In this document: positions 16,552 through 25,386 of the stretch, piece after piece
Layout of the letters: every line of letters starts with the position of its first letter
How positions within the stretch are numbered: the first letter of the stretch is position 1
NCBI GenBank assembly: GCA_900129595.1
Contig: FQWG01000015.1
Location: forward strand, 62,001-126,000
Source: Flavobacterium frigidimaris
GTDB lineage: Bacteria > Bacteroidota > Bacteroidia > Flavobacteriales > Flavobacteriaceae
Reading direction: 5' to 3'
DNA: 64,000 nucleotides
The notes under the pieces: model-generated
What the model saw: the letters and a program-made list of their open reading frames with translations, nothing else
Database searches by the model: none
Told to the model about the DNA's origin: nothing
Translations under genes and position numbers: made by a program

Positions 16552-17952
16552 TCAATATAAGGATTCTCTATTCTCATTAAACCCTAAAACAACAGTAGTT
16601 CCTACTCCTATTTCACTTTCGATTCTAAACTTGATATGAAGCAACTCTGTAATTCTTTTTACGATAGACAAACCTAATCCGGTTCCTTTTATCTCAGGAT
16701 GATCCGTTGAATTGGATCTGAAAAAAGGGTTAAAAACAGATTCTAAATCCTGTTTTGCAATTCCAATTCCGTTGTCTGAAATTTTGCATACTATTTTTTC
16801 ATTTTCTTTAAAAAACGAAATATCTACTTCTCCACCGTTATTGGTGTATTTAATCGCATTTGAAATAATATTTCTCAAAATTGTAATGACCAAGAAATTA
16901 TCCGACTGAATATAATAATCATCCTGAGTATTCAATTTGATCTTAATATCTCTCGTATTGATCTTCTCTGTATTCAACTGTAAAACATCTAAAACTACAG
17001 CATTTAAGTACACTGATTCTGTTTTTATATTTTTACTTTGATTTTCAAAACGCGCCATTAACAGCAGCTGATCTACAAGCATATTCAAATGATCAACTTC
17101 TTTTATACAATAATCAATTTTTTCTTCATATTCCTTATTATCACGAGGTTTGCGAATCAAAACTTCAAGAGTTCCTTTAATAACGGTAAGCGGTGTTCTT
17201 AACTCATGCGATGCATCAGATGTAAATTGTTTTTCGCGTTCAATTGCATCTTCGATACGATTTAACAGGTTGTTTATTGTCTTAGAAAGCAGGTACAATT
17301 CGTCTCTTGTTTTGGGGAGCGCAATCCGTGCTTTCAGATTGTCTTTTGTGATAATCTTCGACGTATTTATGATGGCATTTATTGGTTTTATACTTCTGCC
17401 TGCAAAAAAACGGGCGATAAAAAATAACAATAATAAGATTCCCAGAAAAGACAAGCACATTATATCAAACAAATTATTCAATACCATTTTTGAATCTGCC
17501 AGGGACATAGCTACAATTACGTATCCTATTTTTTTGCCTTTCAGATGAAGCGGGACCTGAATTTGCCTGATCGCATGATCGCCCATTTTGGTGTCGAACA
17601 ACTCAAAGTCTGCCACGGAATCATTAAATTCAAGTGTTTGTGTTTTTAGATTGGGTGCTTTTTCGATAATCTTCTTATTTACATCCAAAAACTGTACAAA
17701 TACAGGATTTACATCTACAGTATTATGTTCGCGTTCGTTCCATTCTTCTTCATCAATAAGGATTACTTTACCATCGACTTCTTTAATCTCTTCAAGATGA
17801 TTCTCGATTTCGACTTTAATTTTCTCATCGATATGACTGTAAACGGTGTGTTTTACGATAGAATATATAACCGAAAAAACCGCTACAATCAACAATCCTG
17901 TAGTGACGATATAGTTTAGGGCAATTCTATTTTTAAAGGACAGTTGCAACAT
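16552..17952 (-). CDS. Sensor histidine kinase
   Basis: An inner-membrane kinase of 466 residues. Two membrane segments (about 12-34 and 159-181) flank an approximately 125-residue periplasmic sensor region. A HAMP linker follows (about 182-235). The phospho-acceptor His249 is in FTSDASHELRTPL, and the ATPase part has the N box LRNIISNAIKYT, the G1 box ISDNGIGIA and the G2 box GTGLGLSIV. Its start directly adjoins the response regulator stop (17952/17953), so the two are translationally coupled. The sensor domain is not recognised. Confidence 0.95.
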   Translation of the reverse strand: MLQLSFKNRIALNYIVTTGLLIVAVFSVIYSIVKHTVYSHIDEKIKVEIENHLEEIKEVDGKVILIDEEEWNEREHNTVDVNPVFVQFLDVNKKIIEKAPNLKTQTLEFNDSVADFELFDTKMGDHAIRQIQVPLHLKGKKIGYVIVAMSLADSKMVLNNLFDIMCLSFLGILLLLFFIARFFAGRSIKPINAIINTSKIITKDNLKARIALPKTRDELYLLSKTINNLLNRIEDAIEREKQFTSDASHELRTPLTVIKGTLEVLIRKPRDNKEYEEKIDYCIKEVDHLNMLVDQLLLMARFENQSKNIKTESVYLNAVVLDVLQLNTEKINTRDIKIKLNTQDDYYIQSDNFLVITILRNIISNAIKYTNNGGEVDISFFKENEKIVCKISDNGIGIAKQDLESVFNPFFRSNSTDHPEIKGTGLGLSIVKRITELLHIKFRIESEIGVGTTVVLGFNENRESLY

Positions 17953-18618
17953 TTATAAGTCGTTAGCGATATAACCAATACCGCGAATTGTTTTAATATA
18001 ATCTTCTTCAATTTTCAAATTGAGTTTTTTTCTTATCGCATTCATAAAAACATCAATTACTCCGGTATCGTACTCAAAATTAATCTCCCACACGTCTTTT
18101 AGGATTTGGTTTCTAGTACACACTTTTCCTTTGTTCTGAATTAAATATTTCAACAATTCAAATTCACGCTGCGTAAGTGCTATTTCCTCGTCGTTCTTTA
18201 AAACAATATGTTTCGATAAATCAACTTTAATAGTTCCTAACGTTAAAAGCTCTGATCCTTTTTGATTTCTAAAATGAATTTTAATGCGTTCTACCAATTC
18301 CTCAAAACTAAAAGGTTTTTTGATATAATCATTAGCTCCTGCTTTTAATCCTTCGATAGTTTCCTGAACCGTATCTTTTGCAGTTAAAAAAATAATGGGC
18401 GTTTTTTGATCTTTAATCCGGATTGCTTTACACAAGTCTAAACCATTAATTTTAGGAAGCATCCAATCAAGTAAGATTAAATCAAAGTGTTGTTCCTGAA
18501 TTAATTCAAAACCTTTCGATCCATCATTTGCGGTAGTAATCTGATATCCTTCTTCTTGCAGGCCCTGCTGCAAAAACTGAACAATACCTAACTCATCTTC
18601 AACTATTAAAATGTGCAT
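17953..18618 (-). CDS. OmpR/PhoB-family response regulator
   Basis: A 221-residue regulator: receiver domain (residues 1 to about 118) with acidic pocket Glu7-Asp8, phospho-acceptor Asp51 in LLDWMLPKING, Thr in FLTAKD and Lys in YIKKPF, and a winged-helix DNA-binding domain (about 128-221) ending in GVIDVFMNAIRKKL and KTIRGIGYIAND. It is the first gene of the pair with the sensor kinase. Three phased direct repeats lie 104-134 bp upstream, suggesting autoregulation and control of the divergent sulfatase gene. Confidence 0.95.
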   Translation of the reverse strand: MHILIVEDELGIVQFLQQGLQEEGYQITTANDGSKGFELIQEQHFDLILLDWMLPKINGLDLCKAIRIKDQKTPIIFLTAKDTVQETIEGLKAGANDYIKKPFSFEELVERIKIHFRNQKGSELLTLGTIKVDLSKHIVLKNDEEIALTQREFELLKYLIQNKGKVCTRNQILKDVWEINFEYDTGVIDVFMNAIRKKLNLKIEEDYIKTIRGIGYIANDL

Positions 18619-18721
18619 TTACTAATTTAATTTAAGATTAAAATTGAAATTTTATTCGTTCAAAGATAAAAATTTTGAAACCATAAAACTCCCTATTTTG
18701 TAAGAATAATATAAAAAACAC

Positions 18722-18752
18722 TATCTTAAGTGAATATTAAGATAAAGTTAAG
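18722..18752. promoter_or_regulatory. Candidate response-regulator operator: three TTAAG repeats at 11-bp steps
   Basis: TTAAG starts at 18726, 18737 and 18748, exactly 11 bp apart, in the shared gap between the response regulator gene and the sulfatase gene. OmpR/PhoB-family regulators typically bind direct repeats with 10-11 bp phasing. Part of it is also a palindrome, TATCTTAA (18722-18729) with TTAAGATA (18737-18744). Confidence 0.5.
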
Positions 18753-18795
18753 TAAGGTAAAAGTAGAACTTAATCAGGAACTAATGTATACCGAT

Positions 18796-18803
18796 TAATT
18801 TTG
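18796..18803 (+). promoter_or_regulatory. -7 box of the sulfatase gene
   Basis: TAATTTTG matches TAnnTTTG and ends 17 bases before the ATG at 18821. No TTG lies at the usual -33 distance, which would fit an activator-dependent promoter served by the phased repeats 44-74 bp upstream. Confidence 0.5.
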
Positions 18804-18820
18804 CAGTAAAAAATAACTCC

Positions 18821-20911
18821 ATGAATTTTTATAAGAAACTCACTCCATTTTACAATCTTGCTTTATTCTACTTCGTTGTAAGTTTTATCTTGCGAGTTGT
18901 TTTATTTTTTCATCCTATCACCCAAAGTTCTTTTACTTTTTTTGAAAGCCTGAAAATCTTCTCGTTGGGACTTATCTCAGACTTCTTTGTTTTTGTAGTG
19001 GCGAGCGTTTTTCTGTGGCTGTACCTTATTTTTATTTCAAATTCAAAATACAACAAACCATCAGGTTACATTATTCTGGGCGTTTTACTAATTCTGTTTA
19101 TATACGTTGCTTCCGGCAAAAGTATCATTACAGAATATGGCGGCGCATTGCCTAATATTGTCCTGATTTTTATCGGAATCAAAACAGCGCTTTTTGCTCT
19201 TTTACTTTTTCTGCCAAAATTGAGAAATAAAATCAGGTATTGGTTATTTGCTTTTGTTATCTTTTTATACGTTTTACTAATTCTGCAAAACGGTCTAAGC
19301 GAATATTTCTTTTGGAATGAATTTGGCGTAAAATATAATTTTATTGCGGTAAACTATCTGATTTACACCAATGAAGTTATCGGGAATATCATGCAATCCT
19401 ATCCCGTGATTCCTCTATTTTCTGCCTTGTTTCTGATAACTGGAATTTTTACTTATTTTATATTAAAAAGATCCGGAAACTACATAGAAAGTATCCCGAC
19501 TTGTATTGAGAAGCTAAAAATTAGCGGCATTTATATTGTTTTGTTTGTTATTTCTTTGATTGCCATACCTCTATTGGTAAAAACGGAAAACTCTAAAAAC
19601 GTATTTGTCAATGAATTACAGGCAAATGGATTGTATAAATTTTATCTGGCTTTTGAGAACAATAAGCTCGATTATTTTGAATTTTACAAAACACTTCCAA
19701 ATAAGGAAGCTTTCAAAATCCTAAAACAACAGTTTCCGACGATCTCAGGACAAACTACTCAACGAACAATCGCCTCGGATTCTGCTGAAAATCGTAAAAA
19801 TGTAGTTTTAATTACAATAGAAAGTTACAGCGCAGAGTTCATGAAAATGTATGGAAACGAACAAAATATAACTCCTTTTCTGGACAGCCTTGCGCAAAAA
19901 AGTTTGCAATTCACGAATTTATATGCAGCCGGAAACAGAACTGTGCGCGGACTTGAAGCTGTGACTTTATGCTTGCCTCCTACTGCCGGAGAAAGTGTAC
20001 TAAAAAGAGAGGATAATAAAAACAAGTTTTCGACCGGAGCAATTTTTAAACAAAAAGGCTACAATGTAAAATTTATGTACGGCGGAGATGCTTTCTTTGA
20101 TAATATGCAGGATTTCTATTCCGGTAATGGTTATCAGATTGTAGACAAATCAAGTTTTTCTCCTGAAGAAATTACATTTTCGAATGTTTGGGGAGTTTGT
20201 GACGAAGACATGTACAATAAAGCAATTAAAATCATGAATGCAGAAGCAAAGAAAAACAAACCATTCTTTAATCATATCATGACAGTCAGCAATCACAGAC
20301 CTTTTACATATCCTAATGATAAAATTGATATTCCCGGAGATATTAAATCCCGTGATGGAGGTGTAAAATACACCGATTATTCGCTGAGAAAATTCTTTGA
20401 GATGGCAAGCAAACAACCATGGTTCAAAAATACAATTTTTGTAATTGTTGCCGATCATTGTGCATCAAGTGCCGGAAAAACAGAACTTCCGTTAGACAAA
20501 TACAGAATTCCTGCCTTTATTTATGATCCGGCCGGAAAACCTGAAAAGCACAATCAGCTCATGTCACAAATTGATCTTATGCCTACTGTTTTCGGATTGT
20601 TACATTTTAGTTATGAAAGCAAGTTTTTCGGGCAGGATGTTTTAAAATCCGATTATAAACCAAGGGCTTTTATTGCGACTTATCAGGATTTAGGTTTAAT
20701 AAAGGATAATGTTTTGACTATTTTATCCCCTAAACAACAAGTAAAACAGTTTGATTTGCAAGTAAACAATAAACCTGGTATTGCGCCCGAATATCAAATT
20801 GATTATAATGAAATCCCGATGAAAACAGAAAGAACGGATTTGATAAACGAAACTATTTCTTTCTATCAAACAGCTTCGGATATGTTGAAATATAAGAAAT
20901 ACCAGAAGTAG
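18821..20911 (+). CDS. LTA synthase-family sulfatase / phosphoglycerol transferase-like membrane enzyme
   Basis: A 696-residue protein with about five or more N-terminal membrane segments (residues 1 to about 250) and a C-terminal extracytoplasmic sulfatase-fold domain (about 325-640). Metal/catalytic elements: the Glu in VLITIESYSAEFM (about 330), the candidate Thr nucleophile in AAGNRTVRGLEAV (about 372), and the Asp-His pair in IVVADHCASS (about 543). The organism is Gram-negative, so the product is not classical lipoteichoic acid; relatives act as phosphoglycerol or phosphoethanolamine transferases on glycans or lipids. It is divergent from a two-component system that may control it. Confidence 0.88.
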   Translation: MNFYKKLTPFYNLALFYFVVSFILRVVLFFHPITQSSFTFFESLKIFSLGLISDFFVFVVASVFLWLYLIFISNSKYNKPSGYIILGVLLILFIYVASGKSIITEYGGALPNIVLIFIGIKTALFALLLFLPKLRNKIRYWLFAFVIFLYVLLILQNGLSEYFFWNEFGVKYNFIAVNYLIYTNEVIGNIMQSYPVIPLFSALFLITGIFTYFILKRSGNYIESIPTCIEKLKISGIYIVLFVISLIAIPLLVKTENSKNVFVNELQANGLYKFYLAFENNKLDYFEFYKTLPNKEAFKILKQQFPTISGQTTQRTIASDSAENRKNVVLITIESYSAEFMKMYGNEQNITPFLDSLAQKSLQFTNLYAAGNRTVRGLEAVTLCLPPTAGESVLKREDNKNKFSTGAIFKQKGYNVKFMYGGDAFFDNMQDFYSGNGYQIVDKSSFSPEEITFSNVWGVCDEDMYNKAIKIMNAEAKKNKPFFNHIMTVSNHRPFTYPNDKIDIPGDIKSRDGGVKYTDYSLRKFFEMASKQPWFKNTIFVIVADHCASSAGKTELPLDKYRIPAFIYDPAGKPEKHNQLMSQIDLMPTVFGLLHFSYESKFFGQDVLKSDYKPRAFIATYQDLGLIKDNVLTILSPKQQVKQFDLQVNNKPGIAPEYQIDYNEIPMKTERTDLINETISFYQTASDMLKYKKYQK

Positions 20912-21088
20912 ATTGCGCTTAAAAATTCAAAAATTAAATTCCAAAAGCATCGAATAAATCCGAAAAATGATGTTGAACCGGCATGAGGGTGACTCGGGCT
21001 TAACTGATTTACACGGGTTTCATTTTTCGCAATATCATGTACATTATCTTTCGTCTTTTGATTAGAGATTCTGTAAAAACAAGTGCCA

Positions 21089-21171
21089 TAGCCCTGATGG
21101 AAGCGGTATCCTTTTATTTTTTTTCTTTAGAAAAATAAAAGATACAAGTGTACAGCAGGAACAGCTCCTAA
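21089..21171 (+). ncRNA. Structured intergenic element, copy A (candidate ncRNA)
   Basis: A folded element with partner at 57248-57330. Pairing seen: outer AGC/GCT, then CCTG/CAGG, and an inner A/T-rich hairpin in which CTTTTATTTTT pairs with AAAAATAAAAG and GTAT with ATAC. The shared single-stranded blocks are GCCCTGATRGAARCGG and AGCAGGAA. Both copies are followed on the plus strand within about 30 bases by similar GCCTCAAATTCA terminators, so the unit looks like a short RNA with its own 3' end. It resembles what I remember of an abundant Flavobacteriaceae RNA class (Flavo-1 type), but I cannot confirm that. The rest of the 354-bp gap (20912-21265) holds no gene. Confidence 0.55.
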
Positions 21172-21199
21172 ATATTTCACTGCGATTGTAAAAAAACTA

Positions 21200-21235
21200 A
21201 AAAAGCCTCAAATTCAAATGAATCTGAGGCTTTTT
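21200..21235. terminator. Bidirectional terminator between sulfatase and S1/P1 nuclease-like genes
   Basis: Stem AAAAAGCCTCA (21200-21210) with TGAGGCTTTTT (21225-21235), extended inward by ATTCA/TGAAT. On the minus strand the single mismatch becomes a G-U pair, so the structure is strongest as terminator of the minus-strand nuclease gene. A near-identical terminator is at 57344-57379. Confidence 0.85.
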
Positions 21236-21265
21236 ATTTAAATCATGCTGAGACTAAAAACTGTC

Positions 21266-22264
21266 TTAGTCGTTCTGATTTTTCATTCCAAACAAGTCTC
21301 CTTGCTGAAACAGTTTTAAATCATCTTTTAGAGCCTGGTTATTTCTTTGTGTAACTGCCGGCGCATCTAAATCACTTAAATCAGGTTTTCCTGCATTTAC
21401 CCACGCAGTATACCAGAAACTTGCAGTTGCTGTAATGGCTTTTTTCATTTGATTTTCAACCATTCCGTTTAAGTCTTTGTGCAATTTCTTAGCGTATTCA
21501 TCAGAGAAAACTGCTGAATTGTATTTGCTTTTCACGACTTTTCCATCAGCATCCATTTTAAAAACCTGATTTTCAGGAGTTGACGTTCTAAGTTTTTTAT
21601 CGATGTCTAATAACGGCTGAACCAAACTATGTGTATCATTAATCATATCCCAGGTTGCTTTATGAACATCTTCATAATATTGTGCCTGTGGAACATTTAA
21701 TTTGTAATTTTTAGCAAATAACTCAGGAAGTCTGCTTTCCCAAAGTGAGTGAATTCCTTTTTGATCACTCAATTGTCCGTCGTGATTCGCAGAAGTATGC
21801 AATGGCATGTGCGCATCACCTATGTAATGACCTAAGTCTGCAGCAAGAAATAAAATCTCAGCTCTGTTTTTATCTTTAAAAGCTTTGGTTAATTTTACCA
21901 TCATATCTTCGATATACCAAGGTAAAATACCGTTATCATTCAGGAATTTAGCATCGTACTTTTTCTTTGCTGCTTCTAAAGTTTGTGGAATACTGTCTAC
22001 AGCACCAAAATTCTCCATATCAAAATAGTGTCTTGGATTTTCGTCTTTGTAATTCAGGGCATATTTACGAATATCCGGCACAGAAGCTTCCTGTGTAATA
22101 AAATCGATGTGATTGTAGAAGAAAATCTGAAGTGAACGTGGCAAAGCCATTACTGCAGCTTTATTAATACGCTCATGGCCAACGATTCCCCATGATAATG
22201 TCAAAAATCCAATAGCTAATGCGAAAAATGCGATTACTGTTGGCTTCATTCTAAAGTTTTTCAT
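21266..22264 (-). CDS. S1/P1 nuclease / zinc-dependent phospholipase C-like protein
   Basis: A 332-residue secreted protein with a signal peptide ending at about residue 24, so that mature Trp25 becomes the N-terminal zinc ligand (WGIVGHERINKAAV). Other trinuclear zinc ligands are in EASVPDIRKY (Asp64), ENPRHYFDME (His79) and LGHYIGDAHMPLHTSANHDG (His146, Asp150, His156). All are in the order of the S1/P1 nuclease and phospholipase C fold. Whether it cleaves nucleic acid or phospholipid cannot be told from the sequence. It is a single-gene unit with its own promoter and terminator. Confidence 0.85.
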   Translation of the reverse strand: MKNFRMKPTVIAFFALAIGFLTLSWGIVGHERINKAAVMALPRSLQIFFYNHIDFITQEASVPDIRKYALNYKDENPRHYFDMENFGAVDSIPQTLEAAKKKYDAKFLNDNGILPWYIEDMMVKLTKAFKDKNRAEILFLAADLGHYIGDAHMPLHTSANHDGQLSDQKGIHSLWESRLPELFAKNYKLNVPQAQYYEDVHKATWDMINDTHSLVQPLLDIDKKLRTSTPENQVFKMDADGKVVKSKYNSAVFSDEYAKKLHKDLNGMVENQMKKAITATASFWYTAWVNAGKPDLSDLDAPAVTQRNNQALKDDLKLFQQGDLFGMKNQND

Positions 22265-22283
22265 TTGTATTTTGTTTGAGATG

Positions 22284-22312
22284 CAAATTTATTTCATTTA
22301 AAGCGAATTCAA
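22284..22312 (-). promoter_or_regulatory. Promoter of the S1/P1 nuclease-like gene
   Basis: On the minus strand TTG (22312-22310), 18 bp, then TAAATTTG (22291-22284), a consensus pair 20 bases upstream of the ATG. Confidence 0.6.
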
Positions 22313-22425
22313 AACAATAGTCGGCATTATTGTTATAATTTAATTTTTCTATGCCTTGCCGGCAATAAGTCCTTATTGAAAGTTTCTTCGTAAATTCGTC
22401 TTTGATTTACATAAAATCTTACTAT

Positions 22426-23379
22426 ATGAGCCTGATCCGTTTTGGCATTCTTTTCTTATTCTTCACTTCGATTTGCTCTGCACAAGAGGACATACAATTA
22501 AAAAGCGTTAGTGATACTATTATAGATACTAAAAGAACGCTACAGCTGCCTGATCCACTAGACGGAGTAAAAACGATGCAGAAATTATTTCCCGGGAGAT
22601 TATACAAGCTTTCCGATAATAACACTTTTTTGAGCTGGAAATGCAAAACCTGTAAACCTGCTGCTTATACCGACGTTAACGGTGTCGAAGGCGATCAGCT
22701 TTTTCCTTATAAAGAAGGTGTTGCTACAAGACTTCTTGAAAATATAAATTACACAGATTCGAAAGGCAATCAGTTTAAATTATTGTTTTTTAATCACTCT
22801 GATTACGATGCCGACGGAGCACAAACCGGAAGATTTTCAGGAGGTTTAGTTGGTGTTGCCAAGTTTGCAAAAAATGATAATGTTTGGCAAATGAGATCTT
22901 TTCAGCCTGCAATTGCTGCTTTTGGTGCGTTCTCGAGAGCTCCCTCTCCCAAACTGGTAGAAATTGGCGATGATCAGTATGCTTTTACATTAGTACATTC
23001 AAATGGTGGTGCCGGTGCTCCGTATTACGATTATCTGTATTTGATAGTTGGTTTTAGTGGAAAGTATCAACCACTAATGGAAGTAGATAATTATGGATTA
23101 TCAAATACCGGAGGTGGTACCAGTTGGTCAAGTTCTTATAAAGTAGTAAAAGATTCTAATAAAAAATACTTTAGGGATTTTATCATTACAACCAGCGGAT
23201 TTTACCGCCAATCAAAAGGCGGAGATGATGAGTATGAAGTTGATATGCCGGCAGAAGTCAGCGAAATGGCCAAAACAAAAAAACAGTTTAATTTCACCAT
23301 AGAAAAACATCTTTCTTTTAAAGGGAAATGGTATAATATTGTGGGCAAACCCATTGTGAAATTTTCAAATATAAAATAG
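22426..23379 (+). CDS. Hypothetical secreted protein
   Basis: I do not recognise the family. I use the ATG at 22426, which gives 317 residues and a clean signal peptide (MSLIRFGILFLFFTSICSAQ); a TTG at 22402 would add eight unlikely residues. The mature part has CKTCKPA, an aspartate-rich stretch SDYDADGAQTG, Gly/Ser-rich beta turns (GGAGAPYYDY, NTGGGTSWSSSYK), and looks like an all-beta exported domain. It is convergent with the YeiH-like gene, with only ten bases between their stops. Confidence 0.75.
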   Translation: MSLIRFGILFLFFTSICSAQEDIQLKSVSDTIIDTKRTLQLPDPLDGVKTMQKLFPGRLYKLSDNNTFLSWKCKTCKPAAYTDVNGVEGDQLFPYKEGVATRLLENINYTDSKGNQFKLLFFNHSDYDADGAQTGRFSGGLVGVAKFAKNDNVWQMRSFQPAIAAFGAFSRAPSPKLVEIGDDQYAFTLVHSNGGAGAPYYDYLYLIVGFSGKYQPLMEVDNYGLSNTGGGTSWSSSYKVVKDSNKKYFRDFIITTSGFYRQSKGGDDEYEVDMPAEVSEMAKTKKQFNFTIEKHLSFKGKWYNIVGKPIVKFSNIK

Positions 23380-23389
23380 TCCCTTATAC

Positions 23390-24355
23390 TTAATTGAGAT
23401 ATAAAATTGAAGCCAAGCCTAAACCGGCAATAAAGATCCAAAGAAAAACTCCCTGAAGTAACGGCTTTACTCCTACTGCTTTTAGCGTATTTATATTTAA
23501 AGTAGCTCCTATTAAAAATAAAGTGATTGTGAGTCCAATTTTAGCAACATCAACAATAAATGGCGCAACAATTGCAGTCGCAGGAACATATGAATTGAAA
23601 AGCATTGCCAGAATAAACAAACCTATGAAGTAAGGAATCTTGATTTTTTGAGATTTATTTTTGAAAACTGCAGCTGTTAGCAAAGAAATTGGTATAATCC
23701 ATAAAGCTCTGGCTAATTTTACGGTTGTTGCGATTTGTAAAGCTTCTGCACCGTATTTATTCGCAGCGCCAACAACTGAACTTGTATCGTGAATAGCAAT
23801 AGCACACCATAAACCAAACTCTTTTTGAGACAAATCAAGTTGATGTCCGATAAATGGGAAAACAAATAATGCTATTGAATTTAAAATAAAAATAACTCCC
23901 AAGGCAATTGAGGTCTGATTCTCGTTTGATTTAATTACCGGTGAAATCGCAGCAATTGCACTTCCTCCGCAAATAGCTGTTCCGCAAGAAATTAAGTGTG
24001 ATGTTTTTCTATCCGTTTTTAACCATTTCCCTAAAAATGTACCCAATATTAAAGTACTGAAAATCGAGAATATTGTGAGTAGAAAACCTTCTTTTCCGGC
24101 TGAAATTGCATTCGAAGCATTCATTCCAAACCCTAAACCAATTACTGAAAACTGCAATAAATATGTAATTGCCGTATGATTGAAGGCTACAAATGGATTA
24201 CCGAAAACATTCACCATAACAACACCTGACAATAATGCAATTGGTGGAGAAATGACAGAAAATAAACACAGTACTATTATTAAAATAAAAATAGCCTGTT
24301 GCATATAAAGATTAACTTCCAGTAAATGTGCCGATGAGTGTTGTTTTGTTTTCAA
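23390..24355 (-). CDS. YeiH/YadS-type putative sulfate exporter family membrane protein
   Basis: A 321-residue inner-membrane protein with about ten hydrophobic segments. Typical family stretches are SVIGLGFGMNASNAI, SCGTAICGGSAIAAISPVIKS (the central Gly-Ser motif) and GLWCAIAIHDTSSVVGAA. The family is annotated as putative sulfate or sulfite-related exporters on indirect evidence. It lies 79 bases after a LysR gene on the same strand, a pairing often seen for this family. The start could also be at Met18 (MQQAIFILIIV). Confidence 0.85.
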   Translation of the reverse strand: MKTKQHSSAHLLEVNLYMQQAIFILIIVLCLFSVISPPIALLSGVVMVNVFGNPFVAFNHTAITYLLQFSVIGLGFGMNASNAISAGKEGFLLTIFSIFSTLILGTFLGKWLKTDRKTSHLISCGTAICGGSAIAAISPVIKSNENQTSIALGVIFILNSIALFVFPFIGHQLDLSQKEFGLWCAIAIHDTSSVVGAANKYGAEALQIATTVKLARALWIIPISLLTAAVFKNKSQKIKIPYFIGLFILAMLFNSYVPATAIVAPFIVDVAKIGLTITLFLIGATLNINTLKAVGVKPLLQGVFLWIFIAGLGLASILYLN

Positions 24356-24434
24356 AATAATGAATTTGATATTTCTCTACAAAGGTCTGCTGTTTTTGCC
24401 GTAATCACCAATCGTAAATTGCAATCGCCTATAA

Positions 24435-25331
24435 CTATAAGTTATAATAGTCGCCTATAGTCTGAATAAAAAGTTCTGATAAGGAATCCGATTTACCGAG
24501 CAAAGTAATGATATAAAAATACCTTTCTATAGATAAATGCTCAACATCCAGAACTATGAGTTCATTATTCTTAAGCTCCTTATCTACTGCATGTATTGAC
24601 ATAAAAGCAAAACAATCAGAATTTAGCAGATACGATTTTATACTTTCTGTAGATCCTAATTGCATTTCGATTTGCAAATCAGTTATTTTTACGTCTACTT
24701 GTTTCAAAGCAAATTCTATAACTTCAAGTGTTCCGGAACCGCGTTCTCGAGTGACAAATTTCATAAGTTTCAGATCTTCCAGCAAAATCTCCTGCTGCTT
24801 TACTAAAGGATTTTTAGTATTACAAACCAAAACCAATTCATCTTTGAGAAACGGTATGTATTTAATCGATTGATTTTTAGACTGCCCCTCTACAATTCCA
24901 ATTTCGATTTCTTTGTTGATCAAGGCATTTTCGATTTGCTCTGTATTGCCATTTACCAAATTGACTTTTATATCTTTTTGTTTTTGATGAAAGCGCGCCA
25001 AAACGGGAGGAATAATGTATTGCGAAATTGTAGTACTGGCTCCCAACCTTAACAATCCCTGACGTTCATTAATGAAAGAACTCATGTCAAAGTCGATTTT
25101 CCGATAGATTTCGAAAATATTTTTAGTGTGTTTTAGTAAAATTGCTCCGGCTGGGGTTAACGCAATTTTAGAACTATTGCGTTCAAAAAGCTTTATCTTA
25201 TAAGTTTCTTCTAATTCCTGAATATGCTTAGAAACAGCGGGTTGTGTAATATATAATTCGGCTGCAGCTTTGGTAAAGCTCAGTCTATTTGCAACAGCAG
25301 AAAATACTTTTAGCCTAAAATCCATAATCAT
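24435..25331 (-). CDS. LysR-family transcriptional regulator
   Basis: A 298-residue regulator with an N-terminal winged helix (about 1-60: FSAVANRLSFTKAAAELYITQPAVSKHIQELEE split across helices two and three) and a C-terminal substrate-binding domain (about 90-295). It resembles CysB/CbbR-like LysR proteins and, given the adjacent YeiH-type gene, may sense a sulfur metabolite; this is inference. Start can be Met1 or Met3. Confidence 0.92.
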   Translation of the reverse strand: MIMDFRLKVFSAVANRLSFTKAAAELYITQPAVSKHIQELEETYKIKLFERNSSKIALTPAGAILLKHTKNIFEIYRKIDFDMSSFINERQGLLRLGASTTISQYIIPPVLARFHQKQKDIKVNLVNGNTEQIENALINKEIEIGIVEGQSKNQSIKYIPFLKDELVLVCNTKNPLVKQQEILLEDLKLMKFVTRERGSGTLEVIEFALKQVDVKITDLQIEMQLGSTESIKSYLLNSDCFAFMSIHAVDKELKNNELIVLDVEHLSIERYFYIITLLGKSDSLSELFIQTIGDYYNL

Positions 25332-25386
25332 AAATTTTTAATTTGTAATCCACTTTCCTACACAATATTTCTTGCAATAAAATAAT

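Noticed and set aside
22402..22425. TTG start for the secreted protein at 22426
   Set aside because: The residues added (before MSLIRFG) do not belong to a signal peptide; the ATG gives a normal one.
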